Positions 42,094 through 50,916 of a stretch of 64,000 nucleotides of DNA are shown piece after piece. The stretch covers positions 1,364,001-1,428,000 of the forward strand of contig NZ_CP011504.1 in NCBI RefSeq assembly GCF_001028665.1. The letters are read 5' to 3'. The first letter of the stretch is position 1. The number at the start of each line of letters is the position of its first letter. The position numbers were made by a program, and so were the translations under genes. Under the pieces are notes generated by a model, which worked only from the letters and a program-made list of their open reading frames with translations, was not told the DNA's origin and did not search any database. Origin of the DNA: Burkholderia pyrrocinia (GTDB taxonomy: Bacteria > Pseudomonadota > Gammaproteobacteria > Burkholderiales > Burkholderiaceae).

Positions 42094-43326
42094 TCACGCG
42101 ACGAATACGTTCGTCGTTTCGACCACGTTGCGCATGTAGCCGGCCGGGTTCCAGTTCGGCGTGTCCGGCTGCTCGACGCCGACGTCGTTGATCGCCTTGA
42201 CCTGCAACACGGCCTGTCCGGCGCGGTGCGGCGTGAACTGCGCTTCCCAGCGCCGCAAGCTGTACTTGCCGTAGTCCTTCCCGAGGCGCGCCGTCGCCCA
42301 GGACGCGCCGCCGTCATGGGAGAACAGCACCTTGCGCACGCCCGTGTCGCCGCCGAACGCGATGCCCCGGACCGTCTGCGGCCGGTCCAGCGCGATCACG
42401 GCGCCGTCGTCGAGGTTGGTGATGAACGATCGCGGCACCATCCGGCTGATCGGCACGGTCTTGACGCCGGCTTGCCCGGGCTGAATGCTCGCGTGCGGCG
42501 TGTCGGGAATCTGATAGGCCTTCGCCATCCAGAAATTGTCGTCGCGCCGGTCGATGACCTCGATGTCGTTCAGCATCTTCACCCAGTACGTCGAATACCA
42601 TCCCGGCACGACGAGGCGCAGCGGGAAGCCGTTGAGCAGCGGCAGCGGCTGCCCGTTCATCCCGAACGCGACGATCACTTCGCCGTCCCGCGCACGGTCG
42701 ACGTCGAGCGCCTTGATGAAGGCCGGCGTGGCGGGCAGCACGCCCTTGTCCAGGCCGTCGAAGCGGACCTGTACCGCGCCTGCCTTCACGCCCGCCCGAT
42801 CGAGGATGTCCTTGAGGCGCACGCCGGTCCAGCGCGCGTTGCCCATTGCACCGTTGCCCCATTCGCCGCCGGCGACGCGCGGCTTGAAGAAGCCGCGCGA
42901 ATTGCCGGCGCACTGATTGACGGCGGCGACTTCGACGCGCGGAAAGCCGCTCATGAGGTCGCGCAGGCTCAGTTCGAGCGGGCGGTCGACGAGCCCGTGC
43001 ACGGCGAGCCGGAACGCGCCGGCGTCGATCCGCGCCGGGATGTCGGCGAGGTGCCATCGCACGAAGAACCGGTCGTTCGGCGTGAACACGCCGTCATCGA
43101 ACACGGAGAAAGGCGTTTCGAGCAGCGGGGGGCGGACGCGCACCAGCAGCATTTCGCCCTTTTGCGGAAAGTCGTGGGTCAGCTCGCGCAGCCCGTTCTC
43201 GAACGGCAGCGTGACCGCGTCGGCCGCGCATGCGCGGCGATGCCAGCTTGCGCCGACGGCCAGCAGGCCGCCAGCGGCGGCGGCCTGCATCAGGTGACGG
43301 CGCTGTGGATCATGTGGGTCTGCCAT
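42094..43326 (-). CDS. sorA: Molybdopterin-dependent sulfite dehydrogenase subunit A
   Basis: A 410-aa molybdenum enzyme of the sulfite oxidase family. QRRHLMQAAAAGGLLAVGAS is a twin-arginine-type signal, in line with export of a folded cofactor enzyme. VNQCAGNSRGFF holds Cys139, the molybdenum ligand, and the C-terminal part is the Mo-co dimerisation domain. Oxidises sulfite to sulfate in the periplasm, donating electrons to the SorB-like cytochrome. The upstream spacer contains a palindrome (43515-43539). Sulfite made by the persulfide dioxygenase at 6715 is one possible source of substrate. Confidence 0.9.
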   Translation of the reverse strand: MADPHDPQRRHLMQAAAAGGLLAVGASWHRRACAADAVTLPFENGLRELTHDFPQKGEMLLVRVRPPLLETPFSVFDDGVFTPNDRFFVRWHLADIPARIDAGAFRLAVHGLVDRPLELSLRDLMSGFPRVEVAAVNQCAGNSRGFFKPRVAGGEWGNGAMGNARWTGVRLKDILDRAGVKAGAVQVRFDGLDKGVLPATPAFIKALDVDRARDGEVIVAFGMNGQPLPLLNGFPLRLVVPGWYSTYWVKMLNDIEVIDRRDDNFWMAKAYQIPDTPHASIQPGQAGVKTVPISRMVPRSFITNLDDGAVIALDRPQTVRGIAFGGDTGVRKVLFSHDGGASWATARLGKDYGKYSLRRWEAQFTPHRAGQAVLQVKAINDVGVEQPDTPNWNPAGYMRNVVETTNVFVA

Positions 43327-43514
43327 GACGACTCCCTCGTTTGCCGATCTGTCTGCCGAACCCGCGATCGCGCGCGGCTGCCAAAATGCCGGATCATGCG
43401 CGGCCGATGACCCGAGATTTCATGATAGGCGCAATCCGGCGCGACATCGGGCCGGATGGGGTTCACGCGTGGAAGCGGTGCAGCAACGACTCCGGCGCCC
43501 TTTCCTAAATAAAA

Positions 43515-43539
43515 TTTAGCCAGCCAAACTTTGGCTAAA
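43515..43539. promoter_or_regulatory. Inverted repeat in the sorA/PBP1A spacer
   Basis: TTTAGCCA and TGGCTAAA form perfect 8-nt arms around GCCAAACTT in the 316-nt spacer between the divergent sorA and PBP1A genes. It lies 188 nt before sorA and 104 nt before the PBP gene. The flanks are AT-rich (AAATAAAATTTA), so a promoter is likely here. The binding factor is unknown. I see no gene in the rest of the spacer. Confidence 0.6.
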
Positions 43540-43642
43540 GAATGTTCCGGTATCGCGCCATCCCTTCGACAATGCGCGCCTTCCGTGACCGGTCGGCGCC
43601 TATCGCGCACCGGCCGTCGCGGCATCGAAGAAGGAGCCCGAC

Positions 43643-45760
43643 ATGACCGACCACACCGCATCCCCTCCGCCGCAACCCGCGCCGCCGCGCCGCCGACGCG
43701 TGTGGCGCACGCTCGCGGGCGCGCTGCTCGGCCTGACGCTCGCATGCGCGGGCATCTGCGCCTGGACGATCCAGCGCATCTGGACGCAGTTGCCGTCCGT
43801 CGAGCACCTGGCTGTCTATCGTCCTGCGCTGCCGCTGCGGATCTTCTCGCGCGACGGCGACCTGCTGGCCGAATACGGCGTCGAGCGGCGCGAGTTCGTG
43901 CCGCTCGAACGCATTCCGCCGCTGATGCGGCAGGCGCTGCTCGCCGCAGAGGACGCGAAGTTCTATCAGCACGGCGCGATCGATGTCGGCGGCCTCGCAC
44001 GCGCGACGTTCGCGAACGTCGTGACGGGGCAGCCGGGGCAGGGCGGCAGCACGATCACGATGCAGGTCGCGCGCAACTTCTACCTGACGCGCGACAAGGT
44101 GCTGAGCCGCAAGCTCGCCGAGATCCTGATGGCGACCAAGCTCGAACGCGAGTACAGCAAGGACAAGCTGCTCGAGCTGTACATGAACGAGATTTACCTG
44201 GGCGAGCGCGCATATGGTTTCGCGGCCGCCGCGAACGTGTATTTCGGCAAGCCGCTCGACGCGCTGAGCGCGGGCGAGGCGGCTGTGCTCGCGGGGCTGC
44301 CGAAGGCGCCGTCCGCGTTCAACCCGGTCGTCAATCCGGCGCGCGCGACCGCGCGACGCAACTATGTGCTCGGCCGGATGCATGCGCTCGGCCAGCTCGA
44401 CGACGCGACGTACCGCGCGGCCGTCGACGCGCCGATCGCGCTGGCGACCACGCCGCCGCCCGGGATCGTCGCCGCGCCGTACGTCGCCGAGCGCGCGCGC
44501 CGCATGATGGTCGAGCGTTTTCACGACGACGCCTATACGCTCGGTCTCGACGTGACGACGACGGTCTCGATGCGCGACCAGCGCGCGGCCGAAGCCGCGC
44601 TCGAGCGGACGCTGAGCCGGCAGCCACGCGCGAAGCGCGATGCGCGCAACGGACTCGAAGGCGCGCTCGTGTCGCTCGATGCAGCCACCGGCGACATGCT
44701 CGCGCTCGTCGGCGGCGCGGATTTCAATCGCAACGTGTTCGATCATGCGCTGCAGGCGTATCGCCAGCCGGGTTCGAGCTTCAAGCCGTTCGTCTATTCG
44801 GCGGCGCTGGAGAAGGGCTATTTCCCGGGCGTGCTCGTCGACGATACGCAGCGCACGCTCACGCATGAGGAAACCGGCGCGCGACCGTGGCGTCCGCGCA
44901 ATTTCGGCAACCGCTACGAGGGTTTCATCCCGGTGCGGCGCGGGCTCGTGCGCTCGAAGAACCTGGTTGCGGTCAGCCTGATGCAGGCCACCGATGCGCG
45001 TTACGTACAGCAGCACGCGGTGCACTTCGGCTTCGACGCGCAGCGCAATCCGGCATCGCTGCCGCTCGCGCTCGGCGCGGGCGCGGTGACGCCGCTCGAA
45101 CTCGCGAGCGCGTACAGCGTGTTCGCAAACGGCGGGACGCGGATGGAGCCGCGCCTGATCCTGTCGGTGAAGCAGCGTCACGGCGGCGCGATGTACGAGG
45201 CGACCGCACCGGCAGGCGAGCGTGTCGTGTCGTCGCGCAACGCGTTCGTGATGGACAGCATGCTGCGCGACGTCGTGCGCTCCGGCACCGCGCGCGGCGC
45301 GCTCGCGCTGCGCCGCGACGACGCGGCCGGCAAGACGGGCACGTCGAACGGCTCGAAGGACGTCTGGTTCGCCGGCTACTCGTCGGGCATCGTCGCGGTC
45401 GCGTGGCTCGGTTACGACACACCGCGCCCGATGGGGCGCGCGACCGGTGCGACGCTGGCGCTGCCGGTCTGGCTCGACTACATGAAGACCGCCGTCGACG
45501 GGCGCACGCCGGTCGATGCTTCGCCGCCGCAGGACGTCGCGCTGGTCGATGGCGACTTCGTCTACGCCGAATACACGCGCGGTTCGTGCACGGCCGACGT
45601 GCCGTCGTACATCCGCAGCCGCTTCGCATGCGGCGGTGCGCACGCGACCGATGCGTCGGACGTGCCTGCCGACCACGGCAAGCCCGACGAGCCGATGCCC
45701 GCCGCGGTCGATGCGGCCGAGCGCGAACGCGTGCTCGATCTGTTCCGGACCGACGACTGA
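43643..45760 (+). CDS. mrcA: Class A penicillin-binding protein 1A (transglycosylase/transpeptidase)
   Basis: A 705-aa bifunctional peptidoglycan synthase. A proline-rich head precedes one membrane anchor (LAGALLGLTLACAGICAW). The glycosyltransferase domain shows AAEDAKFYQHGAID and QGGSTITMQVARNFYL; the transpeptidase domain has the nucleophile motif SSFKPFVY, SKN (RSKNLVAV) and KTGTSNGSKD. Acts at the periplasmic face of the inner membrane. It is shorter than E. coli PBP1A (850 aa) because the OB-like insert is small or missing, so PBP1C/PbpG-type naming is possible. The next gene follows after 8 nt. Confidence 0.92.
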   Translation: MTDHTASPPPQPAPPRRRRVWRTLAGALLGLTLACAGICAWTIQRIWTQLPSVEHLAVYRPALPLRIFSRDGDLLAEYGVERREFVPLERIPPLMRQALLAAEDAKFYQHGAIDVGGLARATFANVVTGQPGQGGSTITMQVARNFYLTRDKVLSRKLAEILMATKLEREYSKDKLLELYMNEIYLGERAYGFAAAANVYFGKPLDALSAGEAAVLAGLPKAPSAFNPVVNPARATARRNYVLGRMHALGQLDDATYRAAVDAPIALATTPPPGIVAAPYVAERARRMMVERFHDDAYTLGLDVTTTVSMRDQRAAEAALERTLSRQPRAKRDARNGLEGALVSLDAATGDMLALVGGADFNRNVFDHALQAYRQPGSSFKPFVYSAALEKGYFPGVLVDDTQRTLTHEETGARPWRPRNFGNRYEGFIPVRRGLVRSKNLVAVSLMQATDARYVQQHAVHFGFDAQRNPASLPLALGAGAVTPLELASAYSVFANGGTRMEPRLILSVKQRHGGAMYEATAPAGERVVSSRNAFVMDSMLRDVVRSGTARGALALRRDDAAGKTGTSNGSKDVWFAGYSSGIVAVAWLGYDTPRPMGRATGATLALPVWLDYMKTAVDGRTPVDASPPQDVALVDGDFVYAEYTRGSCTADVPSYIRSRFACGGAHATDASDVPADHGKPDEPMPAAVDAAERERVLDLFRTDD

Positions 45761-45768
45761 CGCGCGCC

Positions 45769-46380
45769 ATGCATACGCTCTATCTGATTGCGATCGTCGC
45801 GGAAGCGATGTCGGGGGCGCTGATGGGCATGCGGCGCGGCATGGACCGCTTCGGGCTCGCGCTCGTCGGCGCGGTGACGGCGCTCGGCGGCGGCACCGTG
45901 CGCGACGTGCTGCTCGGCCACTACCCGCTCGGCTGGATCGCGCATCCCGAATACCTCGTGATCACGCTCGTCGCGGCGACCGTCGCGTCGTGGGTCGCGC
46001 GGCATGTCGCGCGGATGAAGACGCTGTTCGTCACCGTCGACGCGATCGGCCTCGCGGCGTTCACGATCATCGGCTGCGACATCGGCGCGTCGACCGGCAC
46101 GGCGCCGATCATCGTCGTGCTGGCCGGCGCGATCACGGGCGTCTGCGGCGGAATGCTGCGCGACCTGCTGTGCAACGAGATGCCGCTGATCCTGCGCGAG
46201 GAGCTGTACGCGAGCGTCGCGATCGTCACGGGCACGCTGTATGTCGGGATCCAGCATCTCGGCATCGATGCGGGTGTCGCGACGGTGGTCGCGCTCGCGG
46301 CCGGATTCTCGATGCGGATGCTTGCGGTACGGCTCGGGTGGAAGATGCGGACCTTCGGTGCGGCGGATGTCGAGCATTGA
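45769..46380 (+). CDS. TRIC-type cation channel family membrane protein (UPF0126)
   Basis: A 203-aa membrane protein with two repeats of three helices plus one. GGGTVRDVLLGHYPLGWIAH and CGGMLRDLLCNEMPLILREE are the duplicated GGGxxRD signatures of bacterial TRIC channels (YadS/YicG-like), which conduct monovalent cations as trimers. Physiological role in bacteria is not settled. ATG at 45769, only 8 nt after the PBP stop codon, so probably cotranscribed. Confidence 0.92.
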   Translation: MHTLYLIAIVAEAMSGALMGMRRGMDRFGLALVGAVTALGGGTVRDVLLGHYPLGWIAHPEYLVITLVAATVASWVARHVARMKTLFVTVDAIGLAAFTIIGCDIGASTGTAPIIVVLAGAITGVCGGMLRDLLCNEMPLILREELYASVAIVTGTLYVGIQHLGIDAGVATVVALAAGFSMRMLAVRLGWKMRTFGAADVEH

Positions 46381-46401
46381 GCCCGGCACGCGCACCGACA
46401 T

Positions 46402-46785
46402 TCAGTCTGGCTGCATGACCTGAAAGACATTGCCCTCCGGATCGAGGCCGTCAACCATCCGGTACGCGAAGCCGTCGTAGCGCTTGAGATCGCGCACGGT
46501 CACGCCATCGCTGGCGAGCCGGTCGCGATGCGCGTCGATATCGGCGTCGATCGAGAAGACGAGCTTCACGGTGCTTGCGTCGGCATTCGCATGCGCGGAC
46601 GACGCTGCCTGGCGAAACGCAGGGCCCGCCTGATGCAGCGCCAGTTCGACCGCGCCGGCGTCGAGCACGACCCATTCACCGTCGATTTCCTCGATGACGG
46701 GCAGGTCGAAATACCGTTGGTAGAACGCCTTCAGCAACGCGACGTCGCGAACGTACAGGATGATGCGGGTCATCGGAAGCGGCAT
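46402..46785 (-). CDS. VOC-family (glyoxalase/bleomycin-resistance fold) protein
   Basis: A 127-aa single-module VOC protein: ILYVRDVALLKAFYQRYFDL at the start, DAGAVELALHQAG in the middle and MVDGLDPEGNVFQVMQPD at the end. Relatives act as metal-dependent lyases, dioxygenases or binding proteins; substrate unknown. Metal ligands are plausible (H in LALHQ, E in DPEGN). ATG at 46785 with GAGGAAACC upstream; an alternative start is the methionine four codons later. It stands between convergent and unrelated genes. Confidence 0.88.
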   Translation of the reverse strand: MPLPMTRIILYVRDVALLKAFYQRYFDLPVIEEIDGEWVVLDAGAVELALHQAGPAFRQAASSAHANADASTVKLVFSIDADIDAHRDRLASDGVTVRDLKRYDGFAYRMVDGLDPEGNVFQVMQPD

Positions 46786-46904
46786 GTGGGTTTCCTCATG
46801 TGGGTCTCCTCGAAGGCGATGCACGAATGATGTCAGGTCAAAGTCGCTGTTGACGGCAAGGCAGGACATCGAGCGACACGACGACCGTGCAGGACGCGTC
46901 TGCG

Positions 46905-47738
46905 CTATGCCGGCACCATCACCGGCGGCGTACCGTCGCCGGTGTCCACCATCTTCACCGCGAATCCGTAGCACTGCGCGATATGCGCGGGCGTCATCAC
47001 GTCGCGCGGCGTCCCGTGCGCGACGATCGTGCCGTCGGCGAGCATCGCGATCGTATCCGCGTGCCGCGCGGCGAGGTTCGGGTCATGGACGATCGCGAGC
47101 ACGCCGAGCCGCCATTCGCGTGCGACTGCACGCACGGTATCGAGCAAGCGGTGCTGATGCGCGAGATCGAGCGCGGCGGTCGGCTCGTCGAGCAACAGGT
47201 AGCGCGGGCCGCTTGCGATACCGTCGTCGTCGTCCGGCCACAGCTGCGCGAGCACGCGCGCGAACTGCACGCGTGCGAGTTCGCCGCCCGACAGCGTCGT
47301 GACATCGCGGCCGACGAGCGCGTCGGCACCCGCGCGTTCGAGCGCGCGCCACGCGATGTCGCGATCGCGGTGCGCGATCACGTGCCGCGCACCGCTGCGC
47401 CGCGCATGCGGATAGCGGCCGAGCAGCACGATTTCGTCGACGCTGAACGGGAAGGCCGGCTGTGCGGCCTGCGGCAGCACCGCGCGCAGGCACGCGAGCC
47501 TTGGCGCGTCGATACGCGCGAGCGGTTCGCCGTTCAGCGTGACGTCGCCCGTCACGCGCACGCCGTTCGGCGCGACGCTGCCGGTCAACTCGCCGGCGAA
47601 GGTCTTCAGCAGCGTGCTCTTGCCCGCGCCGTTGCGGCCGAGCAGCGCGGTCACGCGGCCGGGTTCGATCGACAGTGACAGGTCGCGAAGGATGGCGTTG
47701 TGTCGGCGGGCGACGTCGAGATGGTGGGCGGTCAGCAT
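46905..47738 (-). CDS. hmuV: Heme ABC transporter ATP-binding protein
   Basis: A 277-aa ABC ATPase, last gene of the heme-uptake operon. [20 protein letters not shown] is the Walker A region, [16 protein letters not shown] the signature, and [13 protein letters not shown] the Walker B and D-loop; a His switch is in AIVHDPN. A pair of these subunits drives HmuU to bring heme into the cytoplasm. Starts 19 nt downstream of the hmuU stop codon. Confidence 0.95.
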   Translation of the reverse strand: MLTAHHLDVARRHNAILRDLSLSIEPGRVTALLGRNGAGKSTLLKTFAGELTGSVAPNGVRVTGDVTLNGEPLARIDAPRLACLRAVLPQAAQPAFPFSVDEIVLLGRYPHARRSGARHVIAHRDRDIAWRALERAGADALVGRDVTTLSGGELARVQFARVLAQLWPDDDDGIASGPRYLLLDEPTAALDLAHQHRLLDTVRAVAREWRLGVLAIVHDPNLAARHADTIAMLADGTIVAHGTPRDVMTPAHIAQCYGFAVKMVDTGDGTPPVMVPA

Positions 47739-47757
47739 GGTCGTCGTGACGGAAGGG

Positions 47758-48846
47758 TTACCCGCCGAGCGCGCCGCGGTTCTTCCACAGCAGCGCGAGA
47801 AAGAACGGCGCGCCGAGCAGCGCGGTCAGCACGCCGAGCGGGATTTCGGCGGGCGCGGCGATCGTGCGCGCGGCGAGATCGGCGGCTAGCGTCAGCAACG
47901 CGCCGAGCAGCGCGGCGCCGGGCAGCACGACGCGCTGGTCGGGGCCGCACGCGAGCCGCACGCAATGCGGCGCGACGAGCCCGATGAAGCCGATGATGCC
48001 CGCGCACGACACGAGCGCGCCAACCGCGAGTGCGACCGCGACGAGCACGCGCCGCTTCAGCCGCTGCACCGGCACGCCGAGATGCAGCGCTTCGGTTTCG
48101 CCGAGCTGCAGCGCGTTCAGCGCATCGCGTTCGCGCGCGAGCAGCACGCAGCCGATCGCGACGCACGGCGCAACGGCCGCCAGCGCGGACCATTGCGCAC
48201 CGCCGAGGCTGCCGAGGCTCCAGAAGGTCAGCGAGCGGAGTTGCGCGTCGTCGGCGACGAACGTGAGCAACCCGATCGCCGCGCCGACCAGCGCGTTGAT
48301 CGCGATGCCGGCGAGCAGCAGCAGCGGCAGCGCGAGCCGGCCGCGCGATGCGGCGAGCCGGTAGACGAGCGCCGCGACCGCGAGTGCGCCCGCGAAGGCC
48401 GCGACGGGCAATGCGGCCGCGCTCACGTGTGCGGCAAAGAGGGCGGGGCCGAGCACGATCATCGTCGTCGCGCCGAGTGCGGCGCCGCTCGACACACCCA
48501 CGAGCCCCGGATCGGCAAGCGGATTGCGGAACAGCGCCTGCATCGCGGCGCCGGTCGCGCCGAAGCCTCCGCCGACCAGCAGCGCGAGCGCGACACGCGG
48601 CGCACGGATGTCGAGCAGCACCGCGCGCGCCTGCTGCGCGGCCGCGTCGCCGGTCAACGCGGCCCATGCTTGCGCGAGCGGAATGCGGTATGCGCCGACG
48701 CACAGCGCGACGACGGACATCGCGCACACGAGGCACGCGAGCGCGGCCAGCGCGAACGGTGCGAAGCGGCGCGACCTGCCGACGCGCGCGGCGCCGGAGC
48801 GCGAGGCGGGCGACGGCGCGGGGAAAGGTGAAGCGTGAGCGGGCAT
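47758..48846 (-). CDS. hmuU: Heme ABC transporter permease
   Basis: A 362-aa permease of the FecCD family with about nine or ten membrane helices after a 25-residue basic head. Hallmarks are [25 protein letters not shown] (key residues G-A-x-x-Q-x-x-x-x-N-P-L-x-x-P) and the ATPase-coupling loop. Moves heme delivered by HmuT across the inner membrane as a dimer with HmuV. 15 nt separate it from the hmuT stop codon. Confidence 0.95.
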   Translation of the reverse strand: MPAHASPFPAPSPASRSGAARVGRSRRFAPFALAALACLVCAMSVVALCVGAYRIPLAQAWAALTGDAAAQQARAVLLDIRAPRVALALLVGGGFGATGAAMQALFRNPLADPGLVGVSSGAALGATTMIVLGPALFAAHVSAAALPVAAFAGALAVAALVYRLAASRGRLALPLLLLAGIAINALVGAAIGLLTFVADDAQLRSLTFWSLGSLGGAQWSALAAVAPCVAIGCVLLARERDALNALQLGETEALHLGVPVQRLKRRVLVAVALAVGALVSCAGIIGFIGLVAPHCVRLACGPDQRVVLPGAALLGALLTLAADLAARTIAAPAEIPLGVLTALLGAPFFLALLWKNRGALGG

Positions 48847-48861
48847 CGGGGCAGTCCGGAA

Positions 48862-49779
48862 TCAGGCGAGCGCATCCGACAGGCGTCGGTGCAGGGTCGT
48901 GACGGCGAGCGGCAGGCGCGGGCCGAACCCGAGCAGGAACAGCGCATCGAGCGATACCACGCGTTGCGCGCGGCCGGCCGGCGTCGCACCGAAGCCGGGC
49001 GTGGCGAGCAGCGCGGCGCGGCCGCCGACGGCCGCGAGCCCTTCGTCGGAGATCAGCACGACGTCGGGTGCGGCGGCCGCGAGCGCCTCGGTCGTCAGCG
49101 GCTTGTAGTGATCGAAGCCCTGTATCGCGTTGCGCGCGCCCGCGTAGCGGATCATCGCGTCGGCGGCCGTGCGCTGGCCGGCGACGAGCGCCTGGTTGCC
49201 GGTATGGTTCAGCACGAACAGCACGCGCGGCGGCTGCGCGCCGCCAGGTGCGCGCGCGGCGACCGCGTCACGTGCGGCCTGCCAGTCGCGATCGAAGCGC
49301 TGCAGCAGCGCGGTGCCCGCATCGCGCACGTCGAGCGCCTGCGCGACGCCGGTAATCTTCGCGCGCACCGACTCGACGTCGTGGCGTTCTTCGAACGTCG
49401 TCACCGCGACGCCTGCGCCTTTCACCTGCGCGATCGCGGTCGGCGGGCCGGCTTCCGCCGACGCGAGCACGAGATCGGGCCGCAGCGACAGCAGCCCCTC
49501 TGCCGACAGCGCGCGCTGGTAGCCGACTTTCGGCAGACGCTTTGCGGCGTCGGGGTAGGTGCAGGTCGTGTCGGCGCCGACGAGCCGGTAGCGGGGCGTC
49601 TCGGCACCGCCGAGCGCGAACGCGGTTTCCGCGAGCGCGCCGCCGATCACGACCACGCGCTTCGGTGCGGCCTGCGCAGTTTGTGCGAACACGCTGCCCG
49701 GCAGCGCGCCCACGAGCGCGCCGGCGGCCGCGCCCGCCAGCACCGCGCGGCGCCGCGGATCGAACGATCGCGCGCTCAC
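48862..49779 (-). CDS. hmuT: Periplasmic heme-binding protein
   Basis: A 305-aa periplasmic binding protein of the HmuT family. It begins with GTG inside the hmuS stop region (GTGA overlap), followed by a signal peptide, RRRAVLAGAAAGALVGALPG, that could be a Tat or Sec signal. RVVVIGGALAETAFALGG, VGYQRALSAEGLLSLRPDLV and VVSLDALFLLGFGPRLP are typical; the Tyr in VGYQRAL is the predicted heme-iron ligand. It hands heme from the TonB receptor to HmuUV. GTG chosen because it gives the exact overlap and the complete signal. Confidence 0.92.
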   Translation of the reverse strand: MSARSFDPRRRAVLAGAAAGALVGALPGSVFAQTAQAAPKRVVVIGGALAETAFALGGAETPRYRLVGADTTCTYPDAAKRLPKVGYQRALSAEGLLSLRPDLVLASAEAGPPTAIAQVKGAGVAVTTFEERHDVESVRAKITGVAQALDVRDAGTALLQRFDRDWQAARDAVAARAPGGAQPPRVLFVLNHTGNQALVAGQRTAADAMIRYAGARNAIQGFDHYKPLTTEALAAAAPDVVLISDEGLAAVGGRAALLATPGFGATPAGRAQRVVSLDALFLLGFGPRLPLAVTTLHRRLSDALA

Positions 49780-50867
49780 CGCGCGCCCCCGCGTGCGGCC
49801 GGCGGCAGCGTCGCGACGAGTGCGCGCCAGTCGTCGCGTTCGACCTTGCCGGGCTTGCGCTCGCCGAACAGCAGCGCGACGTGGTCGCCCTGCCGGTCGA
49901 ACAGTTCGAGCGACGTGACGATGCCGTCGCTCGTCGGCTTCTTCACGACCCATGCGGCGGCGATCAGGTCCTCGCGCACGTGCAGGTTGAAACCCGGGTC
50001 GAGCACGTTGATCCAGGCGCCGACTTCGCGTACGTTCGCGACGGGGCCCGTATGGATCTGGATCATTCCCGCGTTGCCGACGAACACCATGATCGGCTGG
50101 CCGCTCTGCGCAGCCCGTTCGAGCACGTGGCGCAGCGCATGCGCGGTTTCGACCGGATACGCGTATTGCGGATCGGCGAGGCGCAGCGCCTGCATGCGGC
50201 TCACGCCGAAGCGCTGCGTGATGCCGAAGAACTGGTGCGTATCGGTCATCGCATCCCACGCGGCGCGGAAGCCCGCGACGTCGATCTCGGTGTCGGCGCG
50301 CTCGGGCGTCTTCGGCGCGGCGGGCGCGACGTCGAGGCCCGGCTCCTGCGACGGCGCGCGCCAGCGTTCGACGAATGCGTCGTACGCGGCGTGGTCGCTG
50401 TGTGCGCGCAGGTAGACCTTGTGGATCGCGTGACCCTGCGCGTCGAAGAACTGCAGGCTCTTCAGCGGGCCGTGCGCGGTCTCGTCGCGCACCGCGAACG
50501 CCGACACCCAGTGACGATAGAAGATCCGCAGGTCGATGTCGCCGAGCGCGAGGCCGACGGGGCCGTCATGGCTCATCTGCGCATATTCGCCGTCCTTTTC
50601 GTGGACGGCCGTGTCGTTGCGCGTGAGCGCCATCACGCGGCCGAGGCGCGGCATTTCCTCGAACATCGCCGGAAAGCGCGCGTCGAGCCGCACGACGTGC
50701 TCGCCGACGAACGCGGCGAGCGCCTCGCCTTCGCTGATACCGAGCGCCTGCGCGACGTCGCGGTTGCGCAACTGGCGCTCGGTCTTGAGCTTGATGAACG
50801 CGTCGCGCAATGCGGCGGCCGCGCGGGCCGGGCCGGCCGGTTGACCGGGAAGGGCGGATTGCATCAT
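49776..50867 (-). CDS. hmuS: Hemin-degrading/heme-trafficking protein HmuS
   Basis: A 363-aa protein of the HemS/HmuS/ChuX-type family with two structurally similar halves. AAALRDAFIKLKTERQLRNRDVAQ (key words LKTERQLRNRD) at the start, VMALTRNDTAVHEKDG and GIVTSLELFDRQGDHVALLF in the second half are family features. It binds heme in the cytoplasm and either degrades it or passes it to an oxygenase. GGAGTCCGAC precedes the chosen ATG at 50867. The stop codon overlaps the GTG of hmuT; translation of the two is probably coupled. Confidence 0.94.
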   Translation of the reverse strand: MMQSALPGQPAGPARAAAALRDAFIKLKTERQLRNRDVAQALGISEGEALAAFVGEHVVRLDARFPAMFEEMPRLGRVMALTRNDTAVHEKDGEYAQMSHDGPVGLALGDIDLRIFYRHWVSAFAVRDETAHGPLKSLQFFDAQGHAIHKVYLRAHSDHAAYDAFVERWRAPSQEPGLDVAPAAPKTPERADTEIDVAGFRAAWDAMTDTHQFFGITQRFGVSRMQALRLADPQYAYPVETAHALRHVLERAAQSGQPIMVFVGNAGMIQIHTGPVANVREVGAWINVLDPGFNLHVREDLIAAAWVVKKPTSDGIVTSLELFDRQGDHVALLFGERKPGKVERDDWRALVATLPPAARGGAR

Positions 50868-50916
50868 GTCGGACTCCTTCAAGAAACGGTTGGGGTGGTA
50901 GCGCGGATGGCGCGCA

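Noticed and set aside
48862..50259. A longer minus-strand version of hmuT extended into hmuS
   Set aside because: The extension is the out-of-frame shadow of hmuS; the GTG at 49779 gives a complete signal peptide and an exact stop-start overlap.
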